DNA of 64,000 nt, from the NCBI GenBank assembly GCA_026391455.1, contig JAPLEH010000038.1, positions 20,368 to 84,367 of the forward strand. The letters are read 5' to 3'. Of this stretch, positions 8,666-17,132 are shown piece after piece (position 1 is the first letter of the stretch; every line of letters starts with the position of its first letter). This DNA comes from Bacteroidota bacterium (GTDB taxonomy: Bacteria; Bacteroidota; Bacteroidia; Chitinophagales; Chitinophagaceae). Both the position numbers and the translations under genes were made by a program. The notes below the pieces were generated by a model. That model saw only the letters and a program-made list of their open reading frames with translations. It made no database searches and was not told the origin of the DNA.

Positions 8666-8701
8666 ACATAAAAAATCCGTTGCCGGTCTGGCAACGGATT
8701 T
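8666..8701 (-). terminator. intrinsic terminator after the PepSY-like gene at 8723
   Basis: On the minus strand AAATCCGTTGCC, a 5-nt loop, GGCAACGGATTT, then more T. The 12-bp perfect stem lies 22 nt beyond the stop of the 8723-9160 gene. Confidence 0.85.
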
Positions 8702-8722
8702 GAGCAGAATTACCGGAACAGA

Positions 8723-9160
8723 TCAGCCTTTCTCCACATCGTCAATTTGTCCGCCGGCATCCACCCGTACGATTTTTCGTTTAGCTTTATCCTCCAATGT
8801 TACCCGGTAGCTGGTACCTTCCGCATTGGTGATCTCCCGCACATCAAAGATGGCAGCATCCGGAAATTTTTTATCCAGCGTGGTCATTACCGACAGGGGC
8901 AACTGGTTATAAAATATATCCCGAACACTTCCTTCCAATTCTCCATTGGAATTGAAAAAAGCCACTGCCCGGCAGCCGGCAAGCATAAAGGTGGCTTTAT
9001 CATACACATCCTGTTTGTCCCAGGTAACCTGTTCGGCGCTGATGAATTCTTTTTTAAATGCCTCGAGTGTTTTCTGGCCGGGTTCAGGGCCGTTTTTTGC
9101 TGTTGCTGAATGAATTCCCACTACGAGAAGGCTGGATAACGCAATAAATAATTTCTTCAT
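8723..9160 (-). CDS. small secreted PepSY-like protein, paralogue A
   Basis: Protein of 145 residues with a signal peptide of about 21 residues (ends SATA-K). The mature part has the pattern FKKEFISAEQVTWDK, AFFNSNGELEGSVRDI, LPLSVMTTLDKKFPDA and EGTSYRVTLED. This pattern matches small Bacteroidota periplasmic proteins with a PepSY-like (BLIP-like) fold. It shares length and motif order with the gene at 9435 and looks like its tandem duplicate. The role is unknown. It has its own promoter and terminator. Confidence 0.75.
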   Translation of the reverse strand: MKKLFIALSSLLVVGIHSATAKNGPEPGQKTLEAFKKEFISAEQVTWDKQDVYDKATFMLAGCRAVAFFNSNGELEGSVRDIFYNQLPLSVMTTLDKKFPDAAIFDVREITNAEGTSYRVTLEDKAKRKIVRVDAGGQIDDVEKG

Positions 9161-9202
9161 GGTTTAAGGTTTAATAGTTAGTGATTTTTGATTTGTTCAG
9201 CA

Positions 9203-9233
9203 CAAAAGTATACCGGCAGCTATCCCTATGCAA
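9203..9233 (-). promoter_or_regulatory. Bacteroidota-type promoter for the gene at 8723-9160
   Basis: On the minus strand TTG at 9233-9231, exactly 20 nt, then TACTTTTG at 9210-9203. It matches TTG-N20-TAnnTTTG. The spacing is identical to that upstream of the paralogue at 9435. Confidence 0.65.
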
Positions 9234-9344
9234 GCCAATTGTGATTGATGGCACCCGTTGTTAACAGAATTAACCACCTGCAACATTCATTAACCATTTT
9301 ATTCCGCTCCTCCTGTTTCTCTGCAATTAGTATTTGATAAAAAG

Positions 9345-9382
9345 ACAAAACCCCGTCTCCGGAGATGGAGAGCGGGGCTTGT
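9345..9382 (-). terminator. intrinsic terminator after the PepSY-like gene at 9435
   Basis: Minus-strand AGCCCCG, a loop holding a further small CTCC/GGAG pairing, CGGGGTTTTGTC and T-rich sequence. It lies about 55 nt after the stop codon at 9435. Confidence 0.75.
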
Positions 9383-9434
9383 TTTACCACACACCAAAAC
9401 TGTTTTTGAAATTCGGTTATACGTTACTGTTATA

Positions 9435-9872
9435 TCAGGATTTTTTCACTTTATTATACTGATACCACTCATATCCGCCATTGGATTTCAGCACCAGACG
9501 GGTGTCTGCATTCTCAATGGTTACGAGGTAAGAGGTGCCTTCGCTTTTGGTTACTTCCACCAGGTCACTCACCCAAAAGTTGCCATACTCTTTGCGCAGA
9601 TTTGCCTGAAGTGTAAGCGGCAGCGAAGCGGTGGTGATGTTGCGGGTAAGCCCCACCAGTTCGCCTTCCTCATTGTAATAGGCGTTTACATATTTCTCAT
9701 TGTAAACAAACGATGCCATAAAATAGTTCGCGCCGGTTGTCCATTGTACTTCTTTGGCAGAATTAAACTCGGTATTGAATGCACGTAATACTTTAGCTGA
9801 AACAGTTACTTCCCCGGCAAAGGCACTCATGGTGCTTACAGCGATTGCCAGTGTCAAAATCATCTTTTTCAT
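9435..9872 (-). CDS. small secreted PepSY-like protein, paralogue B
   Basis: Protein of 145 residues with a signal peptide (about 1-19, ends SAFA-G). Mature motifs are FNTEFNSAKEVQWTTG, AYYNEEGELVGLTRNI, LPLTLQANLRKEYG and SEGTSYLVTIENAD. They line up one-to-one with the neighbour at 8723, so the two form a diverged tandem pair. The last 20 residues (GGYEWYQYNKVKKS) differ from paralogue A. A stress or envelope role has been suggested for some such proteins, but nothing here specifies one. Confidence 0.75.
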   Translation of the reverse strand: MKKMILTLAIAVSTMSAFAGEVTVSAKVLRAFNTEFNSAKEVQWTTGANYFMASFVYNEKYVNAYYNEEGELVGLTRNITTASLPLTLQANLRKEYGNFWVSDLVEVTKSEGTSYLVTIENADTRLVLKSNGGYEWYQYNKVKKS

Positions 9873-9941
9873 AATTAGGTTTTTTCGTTCAGACCCGGTC
9901 TGTGCCGGGTGTTGGTTTCACATTTATTATCTGTGACGCAA

Positions 9942-9972
9942 CAAAGGTACCTGGTGTTACAACCGGCAACAA
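9942..9972 (-). promoter_or_regulatory. Bacteroidota-type promoter for the gene at 9435-9872
   Basis: On the minus strand TTG at 9972-9970, 20 nt, then TACCTTTG at 9949-9942. The ATG is about 70 nt downstream. Confidence 0.65.
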
Positions 9973-10319
9973 GGTAATTGTGACTAACGGAGGGGACTGT
10001 TAAGGTGTGTTAACAGTTGTAACCAAAAGTGCGGATTCTCTTGAGATGCAGTACCGATTATCAGACCTTCCTGTTTTTTGTGAATGCTCATCTTTGGGAT
10101 TTCAACCAGTATCCACACGTTTTCAGCGTTGGCCGGTTAACGCTCCTGATTTAAATCTCAATGGTGGAGCGGGCGGGTTCCTTCCTGTATCAGGGATTAT
10201 CATTTTATTGCGTTCTTATTATTTTCTGATTCAATGGATTAATAAAAAACTACGCTGCTTAGGGGCCGTTGGTTCCTTCCTTTCTTAAATCAGCAAAAGA
10301 GCATGTAAATTGCAGCTAT
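9973..10319. other. intergenic stretch between divergent genes
   Basis: About 350 nt with no supported gene. A 93-codon open frame at 10007-10288 has no family resemblance and overlaps the hydrolase leader, so I reject it. Apart from the promoter of the 9435 gene at its left edge, I see no strong hairpin or promoter match here. Confidence 0.6.
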
Positions 10320-11282
10320 ATGATAAACAGAGTCCTTTTTTTGGCAATCGGAATCAGTATACTGCTGCAGGCCCGTAGCCAAAGCCCAAATTACAGCGCC
10401 GAAGAAATAGAGGTGTCGGTAAAAGGCGTTTCTTTATTTGGAACCCTGGTAATACCCAACGGGGTAAAAAAACCTCCGGTGGTATTAATCATCGCCGGTT
10501 CGGGCCCTACCGACCGTAATGGCAACTCACCCATAATAAAGGGTAAAAATAATTCGCTGCTACAGTTGGCCGACAGCCTGGCACGACATGGCATTGCCAG
10601 TTTACGGTATGATAAACGAGCCATTGGCAAAAGCGTAGTGAAAAATTTCGCAGAAGATAGTATGCGATTCTCAGATGGAGTGGACGATGCTGCAGCATTT
10701 TGCAAATTTCTCAAAACAAGAAAATTCAAAAAAATATTTATCGCAGGGCATAGTGAAGGTTCATTAGTGGGTTTAGCCACTGCACATGCATTTCCGGTTT
10801 CCGGATATTTCAGCATTGCCGGGGCAGGGAGAAGAATAGATGAAGTATTGAAAGAACAATTGCTCACACTCCCGGATTCTTTGCGAATGCTGAGTTACCG
10901 GTACCTGGATTCCCTCGCAGCCGGGAAAAAAATCAGCAAACCACATCCATTTCTGCTCAACATATTCCGGCCTTCGGTACAGCCCTATATGATTTCCTGG
11001 ATACAGTATGATCCGCAGCAACTCATACATACACTTTCATGCCCTGCCCTCATTGTACAGGGTACCCATGACTTGCAGGTTAAAGTAAAAGATGCAGAAA
11101 GCCTGGCTGCGGCTAATCCCGCTGCCCGTTTACTGATCATTCAACATATGAATCATGTGCTGAAAAACGTTAGCAGTGATTCAAAAGAAGACAATATAAA
11201 AGCATACAGTGATCCTTCACTACCCTTAATGCAGGAATTGATCACGGGTATGGTTACCTTTATTCTTTCAAAACACAAATAA
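10320..11282 (+). CDS. exported alpha/beta hydrolase (serine esterase-like)
   Basis: Protein of 320 residues from the ATG at 10320. A TTG 51 nt upstream is in frame but would put 17 polar residues before the signal peptide MINRVLFLAIGISILLQA. The alpha/beta hydrolase fold is shown by VVLIIAGSGPTDRNG (oxyanion strand), the nucleophile elbow IAGHSEGSLVG (about residues 143-153), the acid in VQGTHDLQV and the histidine in QHMNHVLK. The substrate is unknown; the closest general type is a periplasmic carboxylesterase or acyl hydrolase. It is directly followed by acpH, whose probable start lies 1 nt after this stop. Confidence 0.88.
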   Translation: MINRVLFLAIGISILLQARSQSPNYSAEEIEVSVKGVSLFGTLVIPNGVKKPPVVLIIAGSGPTDRNGNSPIIKGKNNSLLQLADSLARHGIASLRYDKRAIGKSVVKNFAEDSMRFSDGVDDAAAFCKFLKTRKFKKIFIAGHSEGSLVGLATAHAFPVSGYFSIAGAGRRIDEVLKEQLLTLPDSLRMLSYRYLDSLAAGKKISKPHPFLLNIFRPSVQPYMISWIQYDPQQLIHTLSCPALIVQGTHDLQVKVKDAESLAAANPAARLLIIQHMNHVLKNVSSDSKEDNIKAYSDPSLPLMQELITGMVTFILSKHK

Positions 11283-11283
11283 G

Positions 11284-11880
11284 CTGAATTACCTCGCTCA
11301 CGCATACCTTTCTTTCAATAACCCGGATATGTTGCTGGGTAATATGATCAGCGACTATGTAAAGGGGAAGAAAAAATGGGATTATCCACCACCCGTACAA
11401 CAGGGAATTACCCTACACCGGTATATCGATGAATTTACTGACGGGCACGAAGCCACCCGGGAAGCCAAATCTGTATTCAGGCCTGCTTATCGTTTGTATA
11501 GCGGTGCTTTTGTGGATGTGGTTTATGATCATTTCCTGGCCACGGATGCGGAACTCTTTACTGCAGAAAGCCTTTTTGCATTTTCGCAAACGGTGTATAC
11601 AACACTGGATAATTTCATTCCATTGATGCCTGAACGGTTTGCGGCCATGTTTCCCTATATGAAATCACAGAATTGGCTCTATCATTACCAATCCCGTTGG
11701 GGTACCCAAAAAAGCCTGGGAGGGGTGGTAAGGCGGTCGGCCTACCTTACAGAAAGTGATACCGCTTTTCATTTATTTGAGCAGCACTACCAACTTTTGC
11801 AGGATTGCTACCGTCATTTTTGGGCTGATGCCTATCCGGAGATTCGGAAAAAGTTCGGAGAATTGACAATTCAGCCATAA
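11284..11880 (+). CDS. acpH: acyl carrier protein phosphodiesterase, apparent CTG start
   Basis: AcpH removes the 4'-phosphopantetheine arm from acyl carrier protein. The frame from 11329 lacks the conserved family N terminus, but it continues upstream as LNYLAHAYLSFNNPDMLLGN. E. coli AcpH begins MNFLAHLHLA, so the true start is probably the CTG at 11284, one nt after the hydrolase stop, giving 198 residues (E. coli about 193). No ATG, GTG or TTG exists in frame between the upstream stop (TGA at 11239-11241) and 11329. Other conserved parts are GNMISDYVKGK, HRYIDEFTD and VDVVYDHFLA. A sequencing error at the start codon is the alternative. Confidence 0.85.
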   Translation: MNYLAHAYLSFNNPDMLLGNMISDYVKGKKKWDYPPPVQQGITLHRYIDEFTDGHEATREAKSVFRPAYRLYSGAFVDVVYDHFLATDAELFTAESLFAFSQTVYTTLDNFIPLMPERFAAMFPYMKSQNWLYHYQSRWGTQKSLGGVVRRSAYLTESDTAFHLFEQHYQLLQDCYRHFWADAYPEIRKKFGELTIQP

Positions 11881-11943
11881 AGCATACCTTTTGACGTAAC
11901 TCCTGAACAGCCAAAACGTTTACATTTGTAAATACACATTACT

Positions 11944-12510
11944 ATGCGAAAAATTACAGGGCTCTTACTGATATTCCAGTTTTTCTTCATATACCTGGCT
12001 GCCCAGAACACGGCAGCCCCGCCGGCTGATAAATCGCCAATGGACATGAGTTATTTTCCTGTCAATTATCCGGTATTGAAGATACAGGACAAAGCCAGCG
12101 AGCCGCTGGCAGCCCGCGTGGTGTACAGCCGTCCACAACGGGCAGGCCGCACCGTATTCGGTGGGCTGGTTAAATACGGGGAGCTTTGGCGCATGGGTGC
12201 CAACGAGGCCACTGAAATCGAGTTTTATAAATCCGTGAAGATCGGTGGCAAAAAAGTGAGCAAAGGCCGTTATACATTATATGCTATTGTCAATGAAAAC
12301 GACTGGACGATTATCATCAACAAAGAGACGGATACCTGGGGTGCTTTCAAATATGATGCGAAAAAAGATGTGGTACGGGCTACCGCTTCAGTGAAAAAAA
12401 ACGAAACACCACTTGAATACCTGTCCATCTATTTTGAAAAAACAACCGGAGGATATAATCTTATTATTGCATGGGATACGGTAAAAGCCAGTTTGCCCGT
12501 TACTTTTTAA
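11944..12510 (+). CDS. secreted DUF2911 protein, copy 1
   Basis: Protein of 188 residues. A signal peptide covers about 1-20 (ends LAAQN). The DUF2911 domain follows, with SPMDMSYFPVNYP, ARVVYSRPQRAGR, ELWRMGANEATEIEF, KGRYTLYAIVNENDWTIIIN and LIIAWDTVKASLPV. DUF2911 proteins are typical of Bacteroidota and have no established function. TACATTTG at 11921-11928 is a possible -7 element, without a matching TTG at the normal distance. A second copy begins 11 nt after the stop, so the two are probably co-transcribed. Confidence 0.88.
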   Translation: MRKITGLLLIFQFFFIYLAAQNTAAPPADKSPMDMSYFPVNYPVLKIQDKASEPLAARVVYSRPQRAGRTVFGGLVKYGELWRMGANEATEIEFYKSVKIGGKKVSKGRYTLYAIVNENDWTIIINKETDTWGAFKYDAKKDVVRATASVKKNETPLEYLSIYFEKTTGGYNLIIAWDTVKASLPVTF

Positions 12511-12521
12511 CAACTGCTGAT

Positions 12522-13160
12522 ATGAAACATTTCTTTTTTGTATGTATAGCCGGTATGGCATTGTTACTTTCCTGCAATGAAAGTAAGAACACGAAAGATC
12601 AACCGGTGAAGCGCACCTCGCCCGACAGCGTAAACCCGGTAAAGCCTAACCTGCCATCGGTAAATCCTTATGCTGTGGTAGATGTGTCACCCATGGATAT
12701 GAGCTACTATCCGACAGATTACCCTAAATTAAAAATGGATAAAAAGGTCAGCGCTCCCCCGATGGCCCGGGTTATTTACAGCCGTCCGCATTTGCAGGGC
12801 AGGCATATTTTTCATGAAGTATTAAAATATGATGAACCCTGGCGGCTGGGTGCCAATGAAGCTACTGAACTGGACCTCTACAATGATGTGACCATCATGG
12901 ATAAAAAAATTAAAGCCGGACGCTATATCCTGTATTGCATTCCCCATGCCAATAACTGGACCGTAATTCTCAATTCCAATATTGATAACTGGGGATTAGA
13001 ACAGGATCCCAATCTCGATATAGCCCGTTTTACCGTGCCGGTGATTCAAACAAAAAATAACCTGGAATTCTTTACCATGGTATTTGAGAAAAAAGACAAA
13101 GGTGCAGAGCTGCTGATGGCATGGGATAATGTGGAAGTACGACTACCCATTCAATTTTAA
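12522..13160 (+). CDS. DUF2911 lipoprotein, copy 2
   Basis: Protein of 212 residues from the ATG at 12522. An in-frame ATG at 12471 lies inside copy 1 and would spoil the signal sequence, so I reject it. The N terminus MKHFFFVCIAGMALLLSC is a lipoprotein signal, with the cysteine at residue 18, and a polar linker (about 19-55) follows. The DUF2911 domain parallels copy 1 block by block: SPMDMSYYPTDYP, ARVIYSRPHLQGR, PWRLGANEATELDLY, AGRYILYCIPHANNWTVILN and MAWDNVEVRLPI. The pair is a tandem duplication in which one copy stayed soluble and the other is membrane-anchored. Confidence 0.88.
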   Translation: MKHFFFVCIAGMALLLSCNESKNTKDQPVKRTSPDSVNPVKPNLPSVNPYAVVDVSPMDMSYYPTDYPKLKMDKKVSAPPMARVIYSRPHLQGRHIFHEVLKYDEPWRLGANEATELDLYNDVTIMDKKIKAGRYILYCIPHANNWTVILNSNIDNWGLEQDPNLDIARFTVPVIQTKNNLEFFTMVFEKKDKGAELLMAWDNVEVRLPIQF

Positions 13161-13234
13161 TGACCGCATGGTTTTGATTCGCAAAAAAACTTCCTTCCAA
13201 AATGCTGCAGGGATCATCCAACTATATAAACCGA

Positions 13235-14023
13235 ATGCAATGGATCATTCAGGAAAACCTTATGAACCCTGATGATTTCAATGCCCTGAACAATGCATGC
13301 GCTGCGTTGAATATCCCCATTGAATATATAAAGATCATTCCGTTCTCCGATGCTTTGCCGGAAGTGCAAAACAAGATTCCCTCCATTGTATACGGTTCCA
13401 TTACGTTCAACCGGCTGGCAACAAAAGACCCCTTGCTTGCCAACGGCGTGTTTTATAATGAAGCTCTCTTTTCCATGGAGAATTATCTCAAACAATGGGG
13501 CCATCATATGCTGAATGAAGGGGCTGTAGTAACCACGATCGCCGATTTTGTAAAGGAAGATTATGAAGATGAAAAACAGTTTTTTATTCGTCCCGATGAT
13601 GACAATAAATCTTTTGCAGGCACAACAATGAGTTTCGGAGAGATTAAAAAATGGAAACAGGAGCTGGAAAAAGTAGGGTTCAGTGATCTCACCCCGGAAA
13701 GTAAAATCATAGCTGCGGCACCCATGGAATTTGCAGCAGAATGGCGTTGCTGGATCGTGAATAAAAAAGTGGTGGAGGCATCCCTGTACCGGAAACATTT
13801 TGTACTCACTAAAGAACGAGGATGCCCGCCGGAAGTCATCCATTTTGCAGAAGCCCGTTGTGCCGAATATACCCCGCATGATGTGTTTGTAATGGATATA
13901 TGCCGCTGCGGAGATGCGTACTATATCGTTGAATGCGGATGTATGAATGCCTGTGGTTTTTACAAAGCCGATATCAGCGTTATCATTGCTGCCGTATCCG
14001 GGTATTTTTATTCCAAACTATAG
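13235..14023 (+). CDS. ATP-grasp protein of the R2K (DUF4343) type
   Basis: Protein of 262 residues from the ATG at 13235 (MQWIIQENLM); an ATG at 13202 would add 11 residues and cannot be excluded. ATP-grasp features include FFIRPDDDNKSFAGTTMSF (nucleotide binding), FAAEWRCWIVNKKVVEASLY and the metal-site strand YYIVECGCMNACGFY. R2K ATP-grasp proteins are predicted amide or ester ligases acting on peptides or proteins and are often encoded in phages or conflict and peptide-tailoring loci. Here the next gene, 47 nt on, is asnB, which also makes amides. That link is inference. The cysteine cluster near the C terminus (ECGCMNAC) is notable. Confidence 0.78.
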   Translation: MQWIIQENLMNPDDFNALNNACAALNIPIEYIKIIPFSDALPEVQNKIPSIVYGSITFNRLATKDPLLANGVFYNEALFSMENYLKQWGHHMLNEGAVVTTIADFVKEDYEDEKQFFIRPDDDNKSFAGTTMSFGEIKKWKQELEKVGFSDLTPESKIIAAAPMEFAAEWRCWIVNKKVVEASLYRKHFVLTKERGCPPEVIHFAEARCAEYTPHDVFVMDICRCGDAYYIVECGCMNACGFYKADISVIIAAVSGYFYSKL

Positions 14024-14069
14024 CCGTAAAATTTAAGGCTGGCAAGAAGATTATCAGGATATTTACACT

Positions 14070-15935
14070 ATGTGCGGAATTGCCGGTATCATACAAGCTG
14101 ACCCAACTGTTTACTCCACAGAGCACCTGAAAAAAATGACCACCGTTCTGGCCCATCGCGGCCCGGACGGTGAGGGGCATTGGCAAAACGAATCAGGCCA
14201 TGCGTTATTGGGCCATCGCCGCTTATCGGTCATCGACCTTTCTGCCGGCGGAGCACAACCCCTTCATTACAGCACGCCTGCATCTGCACACCAGCGGTAT
14301 ACGATTGTACACAATGGGGAGATCTATAATTATATTGAAGTAAGGGAGAAGCTGATAAAAAAAGGATACACCTTTTACACACAAACTGATACCGAAGTAA
14401 TAACAGCGGCCTATGATTGCTGGAAAGAAGATTGTGTGGATTATTTCGATGGCATGTTTGCATTTGCAATCTGGGATGATAAAGAGCGCGAGTTATTTGC
14501 CGCAAGGGATCGCTTTGGGGAAAAACCATTCTTTTACTTTTTTGATGGGAAACATTTCCTGTTCGCATCGGAAATGAAAGCACTTTGGGCGGCAGGTATA
14601 GTCAAAACTCCCAACCAGAAAATGCTTTTCAATTTTATTACCATTGGGTATACGGGCAATCCCTCCCGGCCGGAAGAAACCTTTTATGAAAATATATATA
14701 AACTTCCCCCGGCATCTGTATTGAAATTTTCGAGTATTTATTTTCAGTATTCAGTACAAACTTATTGGGAAATTGACCCTGCTGCGCAACAGTCACTGCG
14801 CGAGGAAGAAGTCATGGATCAATTCCGGAACTTGCTGACCACTTCGGTAAAGAGAAGAATGCGAAGTGACGTACCCATCGGTACTTCACTCAGCGGTGGG
14901 CTGGATAGCTCTGCCATTACCGCCATCGCACATACATTGCAGGCCGAGAGCAACAGCCATACCTGTTTCACGGCTATTTTTCCGGGCTATGCAAAAGATG
15001 AACAGGCATATGCAAAGCAGGTGGCGGATACCTTTCAATTACAGCATCATACCGTTAGTCTTACCGGAGAACAACTGGTGCAGGATTGGGATCAACTCTG
15101 CCGGGTGCAGGAAGAACCCTTTGGTTCGGCAAGTATATATGCACAATACAAAGTATATGAACTGGCCGCTAAGCAAAACATAAAAGTATTACTGGATGGC
15201 CAGGGTGCAGATGAAACAATGGCCGGTTATCATAAATATTATAAATGGTACTGGCAGGAGCTTTTCCGCAAAAGAAACTTATCCCGCAGCGGAGAGATCA
15301 GCGCTGCCAGAGCTTTGGGCATTGATGAGCCATTTACCTACCAGAATAAGATAGCAGCCTATTTCCCTGCCTTTGCCAGTGTGGTGATGGAGCGTCATTA
15401 TTTATTAAAGGCCATCCGCCACGAAGACTTATCCAAAGAATTTGTTCAATTGCAAAGCAAAGAGGCTTATTATACACCGCCCGAACATTTTGACCTCAAT
15501 GGCGTATTGCTGTTCAATACCTGTACGCATGGATTGGAAGAATTGCTCCGGTATGCAGACCGCAATGCGATGGCCCATGGCCGGGAAGTACGTCTACCCT
15601 TCTTATCACATGAACTGGTAGAATTTATTTTTTCACTTCCCTCCCATTATAAAATCCGGAAAGGATGGACCAAATGGCTGCTCCGGGAAACGATGAAGAA
15701 GCAATTACCTGAAAATATTACCTGGCGAAAAGACAAAGTAGGATTTGAGCCTCCGCAAAAGGATTGGATGAATCATATTCCGATGAAGGAAGCCATTCAG
15801 GACGCAAAACATGTATTGGTACAGGCAGGGGTACTCAACAAAGAAGTGCTGGCAAAAAAAACAGTGGCGCTGCCTGCTCATGCACCCGGTAATTATGACT
15901 GGAAATATCTGTCAGCAGCATTACTGTTTAAATGA
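14070..15935 (+). CDS. asnB: asparagine synthase (glutamine-hydrolysing)
   Basis: Transfers ammonia from glutamine to aspartate using ATP. The protein is 621 residues. It begins MCGIAGI, with the class II glutaminase nucleophile Cys2 exposed after Met removal. The glutaminase domain (about 1-210) includes AHRGPDGEGHW, LGHRRLSVIDLS and VHNGEIYNY. The synthetase domain (about 235-610) carries the pyrophosphatase loop SLSGGLDSSAI (about 272-282) and LLDGQGADETMAGYHKYY. Homologues also amidate secondary metabolites or cell-wall precursors, so the substrate is not certain. The length matches secondary-type AsnB forms. Confidence 0.93.
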   Translation: MCGIAGIIQADPTVYSTEHLKKMTTVLAHRGPDGEGHWQNESGHALLGHRRLSVIDLSAGGAQPLHYSTPASAHQRYTIVHNGEIYNYIEVREKLIKKGYTFYTQTDTEVITAAYDCWKEDCVDYFDGMFAFAIWDDKERELFAARDRFGEKPFFYFFDGKHFLFASEMKALWAAGIVKTPNQKMLFNFITIGYTGNPSRPEETFYENIYKLPPASVLKFSSIYFQYSVQTYWEIDPAAQQSLREEEVMDQFRNLLTTSVKRRMRSDVPIGTSLSGGLDSSAITAIAHTLQAESNSHTCFTAIFPGYAKDEQAYAKQVADTFQLQHHTVSLTGEQLVQDWDQLCRVQEEPFGSASIYAQYKVYELAAKQNIKVLLDGQGADETMAGYHKYYKWYWQELFRKRNLSRSGEISAARALGIDEPFTYQNKIAAYFPAFASVVMERHYLLKAIRHEDLSKEFVQLQSKEAYYTPPEHFDLNGVLLFNTCTHGLEELLRYADRNAMAHGREVRLPFLSHELVEFIFSLPSHYKIRKGWTKWLLRETMKKQLPENITWRKDKVGFEPPQKDWMNHIPMKEAIQDAKHVLVQAGVLNKEVLAKKTVALPAHAPGNYDWKYLSAALLFK

Positions 15936-15985
15936 CCTGAATTCGGCATCTTTGCATTCGATATTATCATTAATAAATTACAGAT

Positions 15986-17125
15986 ATGAAACCCGCTACA
16001 AAATATATTCATGCCGGAGCCAACCCTGATCCTTCTACCGGTGCCATCATGACCCCGATCTATCAAACGAGCACCTATGTACAGGAAGCACCGGCAGTAA
16101 ATAAAGGATATGAATACGCCAGAAGTCAAAACCCCACCCGCAAAGCCCTGGAAGATGCGTATGCGGTGATAGAAAATGCGCAGTTTGCACTCGCCTTCAG
16201 CAGCGGAGTGGCGGCCACCGATGCAGTAATTAAATTATTGGCGCCCGGCGATGAAGTAATTTGTGGTAACGATCTGTACGGTGGTTCCTATCGTTTATTT
16301 ACCAAAGTGTTTGAACGTTTTGGTATCCGGTTCATCTATGTGGATACCACCCATGCAGAAAACGTGCAGCATGCAGTAACAGCCCAAACCAAACTGATCT
16401 GGATCGAAACGCCCACCAATCCGCTCATGAATATTACGGATATTGTGGCTGTGGCAGCCATTGCCAAAGCCGGTAATATTCTCCTTGCTGTTGACAATAC
16501 CTTTGCTTCACCCGCACTGCAAAATCCGCTCGATCTGGGTGCGGATATTGTGATGCATAGTGCTACCAAATACCTCGGCGGTCATAGCGATGTGATACAG
16601 GGTGCGCTGATGATGAATGATGCAGGTCTTCGTGAAAAACTTTATTTTATTCAGAAAAGCTGTGGCGCTGTTCCCGGCCCTATGGATTGTTTCCTCGTAC
16701 TGAGAGGTATAAAAACACTGGGTATCCGTATGAAGGCACATTGTGAAAACGGCCGCATCATCGCTAACTGGTTGCGCAATCATCCCAAAGTAGGGAAAGT
16801 GTACTGGCCCGGTTTTGAAGATCATGCCGGTTATGCGGTGGCTAAAAAACAAATGCGTGATTTCGGAGGAATGATCTCCTTTGAACTGAAAGATAACAGT
16901 GTGGAGGAAGCCAAACGGGTGCTTTCTTCCACGCATCTCTTCTCGCTGGCCGAAAGCCTGGGTGGCGTGGAATCATTGATCAATCATCCTGCTACAATGA
17001 CACATGCTTCCATTCCCCGGGAAGAGCGGATCAAAAACGGATTGAGCGATTCACTCATTCGCCTGAGTGTGGGTATTGAAGACGCAGAAGACCTGATACA
17101 GGACCTGGAAAAAGCCATTGGCTGA
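15986..17125 (+). CDS. PLP-dependent cystathionine gamma-synthase/lyase family enzyme
   Basis: Cytosolic trans-sulfuration enzyme of the Cys/Met metabolism PLP family, 379 residues (typical 370-400). Seen are TPIYQTSTYVQEAP, YEYARSQNPTR (substrate and phosphate binding), FSSGVAATDAV, the PLP-stacking segment NDLYGGSYRLF and the Schiff-base lysine in HSATKYLGGHSDV (about residue 195). SLGGVESLINHPATMTHASI near the C terminus is typical. Synthase (metB) and lyase cannot be separated by sequence alone, so no symbol is given. The TIGR02757 gene follows almost at once, suggesting one transcript. Confidence 0.93.
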   Translation: MKPATKYIHAGANPDPSTGAIMTPIYQTSTYVQEAPAVNKGYEYARSQNPTRKALEDAYAVIENAQFALAFSSGVAATDAVIKLLAPGDEVICGNDLYGGSYRLFTKVFERFGIRFIYVDTTHAENVQHAVTAQTKLIWIETPTNPLMNITDIVAVAAIAKAGNILLAVDNTFASPALQNPLDLGADIVMHSATKYLGGHSDVIQGALMMNDAGLREKLYFIQKSCGAVPGPMDCFLVLRGIKTLGIRMKAHCENGRIIANWLRNHPKVGKVYWPGFEDHAGYAVAKKQMRDFGGMISFELKDNSVEEAKRVLSSTHLFSLAESLGGVESLINHPATMTHASIPREERIKNGLSDSLIRLSVGIEDAEDLIQDLEKAIG

Positions 17126-17132
17126 TCGCTTC

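Noticed and set aside
10007..10288. 93-codon plus-strand open frame
   Set aside because: No family resemblance, no signal peptide, overlaps the leader of the hydrolase gene; starts inside the promoter region of the divergent gene.
17118..17132. Overlap of TIGR02757 with the PLP enzyme gene
   Set aside because: It depends on a TTG start; the ATG at 17133 gives a normal gene without overlap.
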